From NCBI RefSeq assembly GCF_016924145.1, contig NZ_JAFFZO010000020.1, forward strand, positions 30,857 through 94,856: a DNA stretch of 64,000 nt. The letters run 5' to 3'. The position numbers and the translations under genes were made by a program. Source of the DNA: Amphritea pacifica. Its GTDB lineage: Bacteria > Pseudomonadota > Gammaproteobacteria > Pseudomonadales > Balneatricaceae. Positions 1 to 7,762 of the stretch are shown here, one piece after another (position 1 is the stretch's first letter; the number at the start of each line of letters is the position of its first letter). Under the pieces are notes generated by a model. It was not told the DNA's origin. It worked only from the letters and a program-made list of their open reading frames with translations, and did not search any database.

Positions 1-163
1 AGTAATATGCGAGGTAAGCCCCGATCATATACATCGAACCATGTGCCAGATTGAGAATGCCCATGACGCCAAACACCAGTGTGAGTCCCGACGCTATCAG
101 AAACAGTAATAGCCCGTACTGAACTCCGTTGAGAAGTTGTACCAGGAAAAGAGAAGTATCCAT
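1..163 (-). CDS. ABC transporter permease, LivH family (partial)
   Basis: This is the N-terminal 54 codons of an inner-membrane permease of the branched-chain amino acid (LivH/HAAT) type; the rest lies beyond the window start. The visible protein opens with a hydrophobic helix and contains GLTLVFGVMGILNLAHG followed by a second hydrophobic run, the classic start of LivH permeases. ATG at 161-163 is preceded on the minus strand by an AAGG ribosome site. It follows the binding-protein gene in the same direction, separated by 65 bp holding a GC hairpin, so both belong to one transport operon. Next to aromatic-degradation genes the substrate may be an aromatic acid rather than an amino acid; that is inference from context. 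Confidence 0.85.
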   Translation of the reverse strand, partial: MDTSLFLVQLLNGVQYGLLLFLIASGLTLVFGVMGILNLAHGSMYMIGAYLAYY

Positions 164-192
164 AAATGCTTACCTTAAGAAGAACTTTGAGT

Positions 193-210
193 GGGCCTCC
201 GCAGAGGCCC
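193..210 (-). promoter_or_regulatory. Intercistronic GC hairpin between binding protein and permease
   Basis: GGGCCTC and GAGGCCC form a perfect 7-bp stem with a CGCA loop and no following T-run. It lies just after the binding-protein stop codon and before the permease start. Hairpins placed like this usually stabilise the upstream message so that the binding protein is made in excess of the membrane subunits. Confidence 0.5.
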
Positions 211-222
211 GGATCAACTATT

Positions 223-243
223 TACAGCCTACAGCCTACAGCC
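223..243. repeat. Three exact 7-bp tandem repeats across a stop codon
   Basis: TACAGCC occurs three times head to tail. On the minus strand this is the last coding stretch and stop of the binding-protein gene. Because seven is not a multiple of three, loss of copies changes the end: one copy would give ...GCK, while two or three give ...GCRL. Confidence 0.8.
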
Positions 244-1416
244 GCGGGCAGGGTCTTCCAGATTTTCGTGTGCGACTTTAACCACGGTGTTCTGACCATC
301 GACGACTTTGCGCAGGTAGATGGTCTGAATCGGGTTGTGTGATTTTGAAAAGTGGAATGCGCCGCGGGGACTATCAATTTCAAGTTGCTCCATCTGTTCG
401 ATCAGAGCGGCTTTATCTGAGGTATTTCCCTGAGTAGCGGTGACCGCCTGAGCGATCAACTGGCCTGCATCATACCCCTGCACAGCAAACAGATCGGCGG
501 GCTTGCCATAAAGTGTTTCATAGTCCTGACGAAAGTGTTTGTTCTTCGGAATATCCAGCGCATCGGCGTAGTGCAGAGTGGTAATAACCTCTTCAGCGGC
601 TGGCCCCTGTGCCGTGGTGGTTCCTTCTGTCAGGAAGCCTGAACCCAGCAGAGGGATCTTGCCTTTCAGACCCATGGCATCGTAATCCTTAACAAACTTC
701 ACCGCACCGCCGCCTGCGAAGAAGACAAACACCGCATCAGGATTAATGGATGCGATCTCGGTCAGATAGGACTGAAACTCCGTTTTCGGGAACGGCACCA
801 GCATCTCTTTAATGACTTCGCCACCGGCTTTAGTGAAGGACTCATTGAAAGCCTCCAGCGACTCTTTACCAAAACCGTAGTTCCAGCTCATGGTGACAAT
901 CTTTTTGTAACCCATGTCATACGCTTCTTTACCCATCGGGAAGGCGGTCTGCCATGAGGAGAACGAGGTACGGAAGACGTTGGGCTGACAGAATGCACCG
1001 GTGGCGGCGTTGGCACCGGCATTCGGAATGATCATGATGGAGTCTTTACCTTTGATCGATTTGATCATCCCCATCGCAACCCCGGAATGTACCGGGCCAA
1101 TGACGAAATCAGCTTGCTGGTTATCAACCAGAGAGGAGGTAATTTCGGGTGCCCGTGCCGGTTTGGCTTCGGTGTCCATCTCGATAAATTCAACCGGGCG
1201 GCCAGCGATATTGTTGCCTTGCTCTTTTATCGCCTGTTTCAGGCCATTTCGGGTCGATTCACCCAGTCCGGCATAGACACCACTGAAGGGCAGCATCACA
1301 CCCACTTTAATCGGATCACTGTCCGCCGCCATTGAGCCGGTGCTCATAGAGATAATGGTTGCAGCAACGGTAGCAGGTAGAACTGACAGGAATATCTTCT
1401 TTTTATTGTTCATCAC
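229..1416 (-). CDS. ABC transporter periplasmic substrate-binding protein (Peripla_BP_6 / LivJ type)
   Basis: This 395-residue protein is the periplasmic ligand-binding component of a HAAT-family ABC importer. A lysine-rich start (residues 3-7), a hydrophobic core and a likely signal peptidase I cut after Ala30 (SMA-AD) mark it as exported. The mature part starts with IKVGVMLPFSGVYAGLGE, the normal opening of type I periplasmic binding proteins of the amide/branched-chain/aromatic group. It is followed by the LivH permease gene and is divergent from 4-oxalocrotonate tautomerase, which suggests uptake of benzoate, toluate or a related acid; the ligand itself cannot be read from sequence. Its last codons and stop lie inside three exact 7-bp tandem repeats (223-243), so the C-terminal residues may vary between strains. 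Confidence 0.9.
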   Translation of the reverse strand: MMNNKKKIFLSVLPATVAATIISMSTGSMAADSDPIKVGVMLPFSGVYAGLGESTRNGLKQAIKEQGNNIAGRPVEFIEMDTEAKPARAPEITSSLVDNQQADFVIGPVHSGVAMGMIKSIKGKDSIMIIPNAGANAATGAFCQPNVFRTSFSSWQTAFPMGKEAYDMGYKKIVTMSWNYGFGKESLEAFNESFTKAGGEVIKEMLVPFPKTEFQSYLTEIASINPDAVFVFFAGGGAVKFVKDYDAMGLKGKIPLLGSGFLTEGTTTAQGPAAEEVITTLHYADALDIPKNKHFRQDYETLYGKPADLFAVQGYDAGQLIAQAVTATQGNTSDKAALIEQMEQLEIDSPRGAFHFSKSHNPIQTIYLRKVVDGQNTVVKVAHENLEDPARGCRL

Positions 1417-1650
1417 TAATTTCTCAGAGTTAGAGGATTAAGTCGAACTCAGCCTATGTCTGCAGCGGGTTTTCCAATAGCCACTGGTTGCAAGCTTTGT
1501 CCATCTAGCGCATTGCATTCGCTTCGCTGCAGAAAACGGATACAGAGTTTCGCTGAACGGATTTTTTTACCCCGTGTGATCGGAGATAGTGGAGATGTTA
1601 GAGACGCACCGGGCTGATTTTCTGAGCATCCAGTTTTCTCAACACGATGA

Positions 1651-1665
1651 TCAGAACTGTTCTGA
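1651..1665. promoter_or_regulatory. Perfect palindrome, candidate operator
   Basis: TCAGAACTGTTCTGA is a 7-bp perfect inverted repeat with one central base. It sits in the 326-bp divergent region between the transporter and the 4-oxalocrotonate tautomerase gene, 77 bp before the latter. The rest of the gap (1417-1742) shows no gene. A dyad in this place fits a transcription factor that controls one or both directions; the protein is unknown. Confidence 0.45.
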
Positions 1666-1742
1666 CCAGAAAGGGCGCGATGTCAGAAACCGGGCACCAT
1701 CAGAGGCAGGTTCTTCTGAATTTTCAAGAATAGGAAAATAGT

Positions 1743-1934
1743 ATGCCGATTATTCATGTGAACATCATTGAAGGCAGAACGGATCAGCAGAAAGAGTTGC
1801 TGATTCATGAGATTACTGAAGCGGTAAATAGAGCCATCAATGCCCCGAAGGAGTCGGTGCGGGTGTTGATCACTGATCTGCCTGCGCAACATTGGGGCAT
1901 TGGTGGTCAGTCAGCAAAAACACTGGGCCGATAA
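1743..1934 (+). CDS. 4-oxalocrotonate tautomerase (2-hydroxymuconate tautomerase)
   Basis: The 63-residue product has the length and pattern of the XylH/DmpI family: MPI at the start, so that Pro1 becomes the catalytic N-terminal proline after Met removal, EGRTDQQKE, then SVRVLITDLPAQHWGIGG with the conserved Arg and the GIGG turn. It isomerises 2-hydroxymuconate to 2-oxohex-3-enedioate in the meta-cleavage pathway in the cytoplasm, as a hexamer in known members. AGGA stands 9 bases before the ATG. A decayed ferredoxin fragment and catechol 2,3-dioxygenase follow, so the gene belongs to a rearranged meta operon. In classic TOL-type operons this gene is at the far end, not beside xylE. Confidence 0.9.
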   Translation: MPIIHVNIIEGRTDQQKELLIHEITEAVNRAINAPKESVRVLITDLPAQHWGIGGQSAKTLGR

Positions 1935-1945
1935 ACCCATATCTG

Positions 1946-2047
1946 CGAACGTCAGCTGAAGCGGGATATCTGCTCGCTGGTCGGGTTTACCCTCTTTCCG
2001 ATATGCGGATTGAGGTTGTCAAACAACTACAGGTTGAAACGGCCTGA
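1946..2047 (+). pseudogene. Remnant of XylT/DmpQ-type [2Fe-2S] ferredoxin
   Basis: No start codon or full gene is present, but one frame stays open from about 1946 to a TGA at 2045-2047 and ends with LLAGRVYPLSDMRIEVV. From memory the end of XylT reads ALACQVFPQTDLTIEYF; the two line up without gaps. The cluster-binding Cys of that stretch is Gly here, and the rest of the ferredoxin, with its other cysteines, is missing. In TOL/dmp operons xylT/dmpQ lies immediately before xylE/dmpB, exactly where this fragment lies. XylT reduces and reactivates catechol 2,3-dioxygenase that has been oxidised by substituted catechols. I read this as the relic of a deletion that joined the tautomerase gene to the end of xylT. 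Confidence 0.55.
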
Positions 2048-2074
2048 TTAAAATAACAACAGAGGATTAACAAA

Positions 2075-2998
2075 ATGAAAAAGGGTGTAATGCGTCCCGG
2101 TCATGTGCAGCTCCGGGTTTTGGATATCGAAGAAGCGCTGGCTCATTATCGGGACCTGCTGGGACTGATTGAGATGGGGCGCGACGATCAGGGGCGCGCC
2201 TATCTTAAGGGCTGGACCGAAGTGGATAAGTTCTCCGTTGTCCTGCGTCAGGCCGATGAGCCGGGTATGGACTTTATGGGCTTTAAAGTGCTCAACAACG
2301 CCGTGCTGGAGCAGCTGGAGAGCGATCTGACAGCGTACGGCTGTACTGTGGAGCAGATTGCTGCGGGTGAACTGACAGGCTGTGGTCGTCGCATCCGTTT
2401 TGAAGCACCGACCGGACACCGCTTTGAACTCTATGCAGAGAAGGAACAGACCGGAAAATGGGGGGTATCCAACGTTAACCCGGAAGCCTGGCCGATGGAT
2501 CTGAAAGGGATGAAGGCCACCCGCTTTGATCACTGCCTGCTGTACGGGCCGAATGTTGATGCCACCTATGCGCTGTTCCGCGATGTGCTGGGCTTTGATC
2601 TGGCAGAACAGGTGATCGATCCGGAAGGAAACCGTGTAGCGGCGTTCCTGACAGCCAGCATGAAGGCTCACGATATTGCGTTTATCGACTGTCCGGAGCC
2701 GGGTAAATTCCACCATGCGTCATTCTTCCTGGAAACCTGGGAGTCCGTGCTGCGCGCGGCGGATCTGATCTCTATGACCAATACCTCTATCGATATTGGC
2801 CCGACCCGTCACGGTCTGACCCATGGCCAGACGATCTACTTCTTCGACCCATCGGGTAACCGTAACGAAGTGTTCTGCGGCGGCGATTATCACTACCCCG
2901 ATCATGAGCCGGTGATCTGGAAAGCCGAGGATCTGGGCAAGGCGATCTTCTATCATGACCGGGTTCTGAATGAACGCTTTCTGTCAGTACTCACCTGA
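2075..2998 (+). CDS. xylE: Catechol 2,3-dioxygenase
   Basis: The 307-residue product is the same length as TOL-plasmid XylE and nearly collinear with it as I remember it. It cleaves catechol next to the two hydroxyls to 2-hydroxymuconic semialdehyde, using Fe(II) and O2. Two vicinal-oxygen-chelate modules are visible. The iron ligands are His153 (FDHCL), His214 (GKFHHASFF) and Glu265 (NRNEVFCGG); active-site His246 (PTRHGLTH) and Tyr255 are also present. GAGGA precedes the ATG by about 10 bases. It lies downstream of the tautomerase and the ferredoxin remnant and ends before a strong terminator. The product of the benABCD steps (catechol) is its substrate, which links the two gene groups across the repeat array. 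Confidence 0.96.
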   Translation: MKKGVMRPGHVQLRVLDIEEALAHYRDLLGLIEMGRDDQGRAYLKGWTEVDKFSVVLRQADEPGMDFMGFKVLNNAVLEQLESDLTAYGCTVEQIAAGELTGCGRRIRFEAPTGHRFELYAEKEQTGKWGVSNVNPEAWPMDLKGMKATRFDHCLLYGPNVDATYALFRDVLGFDLAEQVIDPEGNRVAAFLTASMKAHDIAFIDCPEPGKFHHASFFLETWESVLRAADLISMTNTSIDIGPTRHGLTHGQTIYFFDPSGNRNEVFCGGDYHYPDHEPVIWKAEDLGKAIFYHDRVLNERFLSVLT

Positions 2999-3117
2999 TC
3001 TGCACCGTTGCCCGGAAAAGGGATTTTTCGGTCTACGCAGCCAGATATATTGAGTTTCATATGGCTCATGTATCACCGCGTTTTCATGCTTGCTTTGCTC
3101 CCTTTCGCAATGTGTTT

Positions 3118-3143
3118 GGCCTCCTTCCGGAGGCCTTTTTTTT
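3118..3143 (+). terminator. Rho-independent terminator after xylE
   Basis: GGCCTCC-TTCC-GGAGGCC is a perfect 7-bp stem followed by eight T residues. It closes the tautomerase-xylE unit and immediately precedes the repeat array. The 119 bp between the xylE stop and this stem hold no gene. Confidence 0.9.
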
Positions 3144-4709
3144 GTTCATAGGCTGTTATGGGGGATAAAGAAAACCCGCTGGCCTGAGTCTTGATGCTAT
3201 AAAGGTTTTACCACAGAGGACACAGAGGACACGGGGAAGTACTGTTTAGCGTTTTCTCTGTGTCCTCTGTGGTGAGTCTGTTTTTGATTTTAAGGGCCCT
3301 TGCAATATATAGCTTCACTACTATCTATCACGATGGAATCCTTTCCCGGTAAAGCGCGATGAACCTTTTTTTGTTCATAGGATGTTATGGGGGATAAAGA
3401 AAACCCGCTGGCCTGAGTCTTGATGCTATAAAGGTTTTACCACAGAGAACACAGAGGACACAGAGGGCACGGGGAAGTACTGTTTAGCGTTTTCTCTGTG
3501 CTCTCCGTGTCCTCTGTGGTGAGTCTGTTTTTGATTTTAAGGACCCTTGCAAAATATAGCTTCACTACTATCTATCACGATGGAATCCTTTCCCGGTAAA
3601 GCGCGATGAACCTTTTCTTGTTCATAGGATGTTATGGGGGATAAAGAAAACCCGCTGGCCTGAGTCTGGATGCTATAAAGGTTTTACCACAGAGAACACA
3701 GAGGACACGGAGAAGTGCTGTTCATCGGTTTCTCTGTGCGCTCTGTGTTCTCAGTGGTGAGTCTGTTTCAGATGATGGCTCCGTCTTCTATCACGGCAGA
3801 AGCCACTCCAAAAACCGCTGGCGGAAGCCTGGATGCTTGATGCTTTAAAGTTTTAGCACAGTCCCCAAAGGGCATGCTAAGCGCACAGAGGACACGGAGA
3901 AGTGCTGTTCATCGGTTTTCTCTGTGCTCTCTGTGTCCTCAGTGGTGAGTCTGTTTTAGATGATGGCTCCGTCTTCTATCACGGCAGAAGCCACTCCAAA
4001 ATCCGCTGGCGGAAGCCTGGATGCTTGATGCTATAAAGGTTTTAGCACAGTCCCCAAAGGGCATACTAAGCGCACAGAGGACACGGAGAAATCCTGTTTA
4101 GCGTTTTCTCTGTGCTCTCCGTGTCCTCTGTGGTGAGTCTGTTTCAGATGATGGCTCCCGTGTTTTATCACGGCAGAAGTCGCGCCAAAAACCGCTGACT
4201 TAAGTCTGGATAAGGTTTTACCACAGCCCCAGAGGGCGTGGAGAAGTGCTGTTTAACGGTTTCTCTGTGCTCTCCGTGTCCTCTGTGGTGAGTCTGTTTT
4301 TGATTATGGCTCCGTCTTCTATCACAGCAGAAGCCACTCCAAAACCCGCTGACGGAAGCCTGGATGCTTGATGCTATAAAGGTTTTAGCACAGTCCCCAA
4401 AGGGCATGCTAAGCGCACAGAGGGCACGGAGAAATCCTGTTTAGCGTTTTCTCTGTGCTCTCCGTGTCCTCTGTGGTGAGTCTGTTTTTGATTATGGCTC
4501 CGTCTTTTATCACGGCAGAAGCCACTGCAAAACCCGCTGGCGGAAGCCTGGATGCTTGATGCTATAAAGGTTTTAGCACAGTCCCCAAAGGGCATACTAA
4601 GCGCACAGAGGGCACGGAGAAATCCTGTTTAGCGTCTTCTCTGTGCTCTCTGTGTCCTCTGTGGTGAGTCTGTTTCAGATTATGGCTCCGTCTTCTATCA
4701 CAGCAGAAT
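3142..4709. repeat. Array of eight hairpin-forming repeats (188- to about 240-bp units)
   Basis: The stretch is built from related units, each with a long imperfect palindrome. In the first unit CCACAGAGGACACAGAG pairs perfectly (17 bp) with CTCTGTGTCCTCTGTGG across a loop of about 28 bases; similar cores lie near 3210, 3440, 3685, 3855, 4045, 4220, 4390 and 4578. The left part repeats with starts at 3142, 3371 and 3618 (TTGTTCATAGG). The right part has landmark GAT(G/T)ATGGCT at 3771, 3959, 4147, 4302, 4490 and 4678, so spacings are 188, 188, 155, 188 and 188; the short unit lacks a 33-bp segment. Spacer segments between cores are homologous with indels. No open frame of gene-like quality exists. 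The array lies between the xylE terminator and the benA promoter. Similar CACAGAGG-type dispersed repeats occur in many environmental bacteria; their role is unknown. Confidence 0.9.
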
Positions 4710-4785
4710 ACCGTTCTATTAATATCTACCCCGATGCCCCTTTCTTTGTCCGCAAAGACGCATTATCCGGTTTCTGCACAGTAGG

Positions 4786-4821
4786 TGCATAAATAGGATA
4801 CAGGTCGGCATAAAGCGGATA
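4786..4821 (+). promoter_or_regulatory. Tandem XylS/BenR-type operator half-sites upstream of benA
   Basis: TGCATAAATAGGATA at 4786-4800 is an exact match to the TGCA-N6-GGNTA pattern of XylS/BenR boxes. GGCATAAAGCGGATA at 4807-4821 matches except for the first base. The copies are 21 bp apart, as in the TOL Pm promoter, and even the 6-bp linker starts CAGG as in Pm. A -10-like TATCTT lies at 4843-4848, giving a start near 4855, between the boxes and the benA ribosome site. An AraC/XylS-family activator responding to benzoate is expected but is not encoded in the window. Confidence 0.75.
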
Positions 4822-4874
4822 TTGAGTCACCCCTCTGTTGAGTATCTTTGAGGAAAACAATAGAGGTGGACCGA

Positions 4875-6212
4875 ATGAACACAGCACTGTTTAATAAAAT
4901 TGATTCGATGATGGAAGAGAATCCTGAGAAGGGTATCTATCGCTGCAAGCGGGATATGTTTACCGATCCGGAACTGTTCGAACTCGAGATGAAGCATATC
5001 TTTGAAGGCAACTGGATCTATCTTGCCCATGAGAGTCAGATCCCCAATAAAAATGACTTCTTCACCTATACCATGGGTCGCCAGCCGATCTTCATTACCC
5101 GTAACAAAGACAATGAGCTGAAAGCCTTTATCAACGCCTGTAGTCACCGCGGTGCCATGCTGTGCCGTACAAAAAAGGGTAACCGTGCAGCGCACACCTG
5201 TCCGTTCCATGGCTGGGTATTCAATAACGATGGCAAACTGCTGAAAGTTAAAGACCCGGATGATGCAGGTTATCCTGAGTCATTCAACTGCAAGGGTTCG
5301 CATAACCTGAAAGAGGTGCCCCGTTTTGCCAGTTACAAGGGCTTTCTGTTTGGCAGTCTGAACCCTGATGTCGTCTCTCTGGAAGAGTACCTCGGTGAAG
5401 CGGCCAAGATTATCGACATGATCGTGGATCAGTCTCCTGAAGGTCTGGAAGTGCTGCGTGGCAGCTCTACCTACGTCTATGACGGCAACTGGAAAGTGCA
5501 GGCTGAAAACGGCGCAGATGGATACCACGTGAGTGCCGTGCACTGGAACTATGTGGCAACCACCGGTCGCCGGGATAAAGAAACCGATAAAACCAAAGCG
5601 ATGGATGCCAGCACCTGGGCGAAGCAGAAAGGGGGCTTCTACGCCTTTGATCATGGCCATATCTGCTTGTGGATGCAGTGGCCAAACCCTAAAGACCGTC
5701 CAATTTATCAGCGCCGTGACGAACTTATCGCCACCAGTGGCGAAGCCAGAGCCGACTGGATGATCGGTAATCTGCGGAACCTGTGTCTCTATCCAAACGT
5801 GTTTCTGATGGATCAGTTCAGCTCGCAGATCCGCCAGTTCCGTCCGATCGATGTGAATAAGACTGAAGTAACCATCTACTGCATCGCGCCGAAGGGTGAA
5901 AGTGCCGAGGCCCGTGCTCAGCGTATCCGTCAGTATGAAGATTTCTTCAATGCCAGCGGTATGGCAACCCCGGATGACCTGGAAGAGTTCCGCTCATGCC
6001 AGAAAGGCTTTATGGCCACCAATCTTGAGTGGAATGATATGTGTCGTGGTGCTGAACACTGGATTCAGGGACCGGATGAAGAGGCTAAAAAACTGGGCAT
6101 GAACCCCATTATGAGCGGCGCTAAAACGGAAGATGAGGGCTTGTATACCGTTCAGCACCGTTACTGGGTTGATGTGATGAAGAAAGCGGCGTCTGAACAG
6201 GAGGAAAAATAA
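4875..6212 (+). CDS. benA: Benzoate/toluate 1,2-dioxygenase, large (alpha) subunit
   Basis: This is the catalytic subunit of the Rieske oxygenase that converts benzoate (or toluate) to the cis-1,2-dihydrodiol carboxylate. The Rieske cluster motif is complete, with Cys89-x-His91 (ACSHRG) and Cys109-x2-His112 (CPFHGW). The mononuclear iron site shows Asp215 and His218/His223 in [36 protein letters not shown] near the start is typical of BenA/XylX and separates it from AntA-like enzymes less sharply. I start at the ATG at 4875, which has GAGGTGG 5-11 bases upstream, rather than at the in-frame TTG at 4848, which would overlap the predicted -10. The product is 445 residues. It leads benABCD, with benB 2 bp downstream. 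Confidence 0.93.
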   Translation: MNTALFNKIDSMMEENPEKGIYRCKRDMFTDPELFELEMKHIFEGNWIYLAHESQIPNKNDFFTYTMGRQPIFITRNKDNELKAFINACSHRGAMLCRTKKGNRAAHTCPFHGWVFNNDGKLLKVKDPDDAGYPESFNCKGSHNLKEVPRFASYKGFLFGSLNPDVVSLEEYLGEAAKIIDMIVDQSPEGLEVLRGSSTYVYDGNWKVQAENGADGYHVSAVHWNYVATTGRRDKETDKTKAMDASTWAKQKGGFYAFDHGHICLWMQWPNPKDRPIYQRRDELIATSGEARADWMIGNLRNLCLYPNVFLMDQFSSQIRQFRPIDVNKTEVTIYCIAPKGESAEARAQRIRQYEDFFNASGMATPDDLEEFRSCQKGFMATNLEWNDMCRGAEHWIQGPDEEAKKLGMNPIMSGAKTEDEGLYTVQHRYWVDVMKKAASEQEEK

Positions 6213-6214
6213 TC

Positions 6215-6706
6215 ATGTCTATTTCAATTGACCAGGTAAATAAATTTCTCTTTGAAGAAGCCCGTTATCTTGATGATAAAGAGTGGGATAGCTGGCTGGA
6301 GATGTATGCTGCAGATGCCAGCTACTGGGTGCCATCCTGGGATGATACCGGTGAGCTGACGGAAGACCCGCAGACTGAAATTTCGCTGATGTATTATGCA
6401 TCGCGCAGCGGTCTGGAAGACCGGGTGTTTCGCATCAACACAGATAAATCCAGTGCCACCAGCTTGCCTCAGCCGCGTACGTCTCACAACCTGAGCAATA
6501 TCGAGATTGTCGAAGCCTCTGATGAGCAGTGTAAAGTTCGCTTTAACTGGGTTAACTATGCCTATCGTTATGAGCATGTGTACACCTACTTCGGTACCAG
6601 CTTCTATACCCTGGATATTTCCGGTGAACGTCCGAAGATCAAAGCGAAAAAAGTCGTCCTGAAAAACGACTATATCCATCATGTGGTCGATATCTATCAT
6701 CTTTAA
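6215..6706 (+). CDS. benB: Benzoate/toluate 1,2-dioxygenase, small (beta) subunit
   Basis: The 163-residue protein is the structural beta subunit of the alpha3beta3 dioxygenase, a cystatin-like (SnoaL/NTF2) fold without metal ligands. The start FLFEEARYLDDKEWDSWL, then DASYWVP, and the end KKVVLKNDYIHHVVDIYH are typical of BenB/XylY. Its ATG is 2 bp after the benA stop, and the end of benA (CAGGAGGAAAA) provides the ribosome site, so the two subunits are translationally linked. It is followed by a stable GC hairpin before benC. Confidence 0.93.
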   Translation: MSISIDQVNKFLFEEARYLDDKEWDSWLEMYAADASYWVPSWDDTGELTEDPQTEISLMYYASRSGLEDRVFRINTDKSSATSLPQPRTSHNLSNIEIVEASDEQCKVRFNWVNYAYRYEHVYTYFGTSFYTLDISGERPKIKAKKVVLKNDYIHHVVDIYHL

Positions 6707-6718
6707 TAATAACAATAA

Positions 6719-6740
6719 GGCCCCCGGTTTGACGGGGGCC
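6719..6740 (+). promoter_or_regulatory. GC hairpin between benB and benC
   Basis: GGCCCCCG-GTTTGA-CGGGGGCC is a perfect 8-bp stem with no T-run, so it is not a canonical terminator. It occupies the 44-bp benB-benC gap and ends 10 bp before the benC ATG. It could lower benC translation or protect the benAB message, matching the lower need for reductase than oxygenase. No clear Shine-Dalgarno other than the GGGGGCCGGG of its 3' arm precedes benC. Confidence 0.6.
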
Positions 6741-6750
6741 GGGATCGATT

Positions 6751-7752
6751 ATGTCTTATAAAATTGCGTTAAACTTTGAAGACGGTGTAACTCGTTTTAT
6801 CGAGTGCAACGAGGGTGAACTGGTTGCTGATGCGGCCTATCGTCAGCGTGTCAATATTCCACTGGATTGTCGCGATGGTGCCTGTGGAACCTGTAAGTGT
6901 CATGCCGAATCAGGCAAATACACGCTGGAAGATTACATCGAAGATGCACTGTCTGATGAAGAGGCAGAACAGGGTCAGGTACTTACCTGCCGTATGGTGC
7001 CAACTTCCGATTGTGTTGTTTCAGTACCGGTATCTTCTAAAGTATGTAAGACCGTTACTGAGACCTATGCGGTTGAGCTGTCTGCGATTAACCGTCACTC
7101 AGATACGGCTATCGGATTCTCAGTTAAAGGTGACACGCTGGCTAACCTGCATTTTCTCCCAGGCCAGTATGTCAATATTAAAGTACCGGGCAGCGATGAA
7201 ACCCGTGCTTACTCTTTCAGCTCACTGGTGAGTGACGCACATGAGGTCTCTTTCCTGATCCGGGTTATTCCTGACGGCCGGATGAGCAGCTACATGCGTG
7301 ATACGGCTCAGGTGGGCGAGTCTCTTGAGATCTCCGGTCCGTTTGGCAGTTTCTATCTGCGGGATATGAATCGCCGGGCACTGTTCCTGGCTGGCGGGAC
7401 CGGTCTGGCACCTTTCACCGCGATGCTTGAAAAGATGCAACGTGACGGTCTTGAATACCCGGTACACCTTATCTACGGCGTAACCAACGATATCGATCTG
7501 GTTGAGGTCGACCGGCTGGAGCGTCTGGCGGCCGCGCTGCCATTGTTCAGCTATACCACCTGTGTTGCTTCACCGGAGAGCGAACACCCTGCAAAGGGCT
7601 ATGTTACCCACTACATCGAAGCCGAGCACCTCAGTGATGGCGATGTCGATATCTACCTCTGTGGTCCGCCGCCGATGGTCGATGCGGTTAACCACTATTT
7701 CTCAGAAAAAGGCATAACGCCCGCCAGCTTCCATTACGAAAAATTTGCCTGA
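6751..7752 (+). CDS. benC: Benzoate/toluate 1,2-dioxygenase electron-transfer reductase
   Basis: The 333-residue reductase passes electrons from NADH through FAD and a [2Fe-2S] centre to the BenAB oxygenase. A plant-type ferredoxin domain comes first, with Cys40, Cys45, Cys48 and Cys80 as ligands (DCRDGACGTCKC). The FAD domain shows RAYS at 152-155, and the NADH domain shows GGTGLAPF near 215-222 and CGPPPMVDAV near the end. Length and domain order match BenC/XylZ. It is third in the operon; its stop codon at 7750-7752 abuts the ribosome site of benD. Confidence 0.94.
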   Translation: MSYKIALNFEDGVTRFIECNEGELVADAAYRQRVNIPLDCRDGACGTCKCHAESGKYTLEDYIEDALSDEEAEQGQVLTCRMVPTSDCVVSVPVSSKVCKTVTETYAVELSAINRHSDTAIGFSVKGDTLANLHFLPGQYVNIKVPGSDETRAYSFSSLVSDAHEVSFLIRVIPDGRMSSYMRDTAQVGESLEISGPFGSFYLRDMNRRALFLAGGTGLAPFTAMLEKMQRDGLEYPVHLIYGVTNDIDLVEVDRLERLAAALPLFSYTTCVASPESEHPAKGYVTHYIEAEHLSDGDVDIYLCGPPPMVDAVNHYFSEKGITPASFHYEKFA

Positions 7753-7762
7753 GGTTACCTCT

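Noticed and set aside
4168-4595. Two overlapping minus-strand frames (79 and 73 codons) sharing HHRGHGEHRE
   Set aside because: They lie wholly in the repeat array and are the translation of its CACAGAGG stems; such frames are often mis-annotated as genes.
3142-4709. CRISPR array
   Set aside because: Unit lengths of 155-247 bp, diverged homologous spacers and long palindromes do not fit 20-50-bp repeats with unique spacers, and there is no cas gene.
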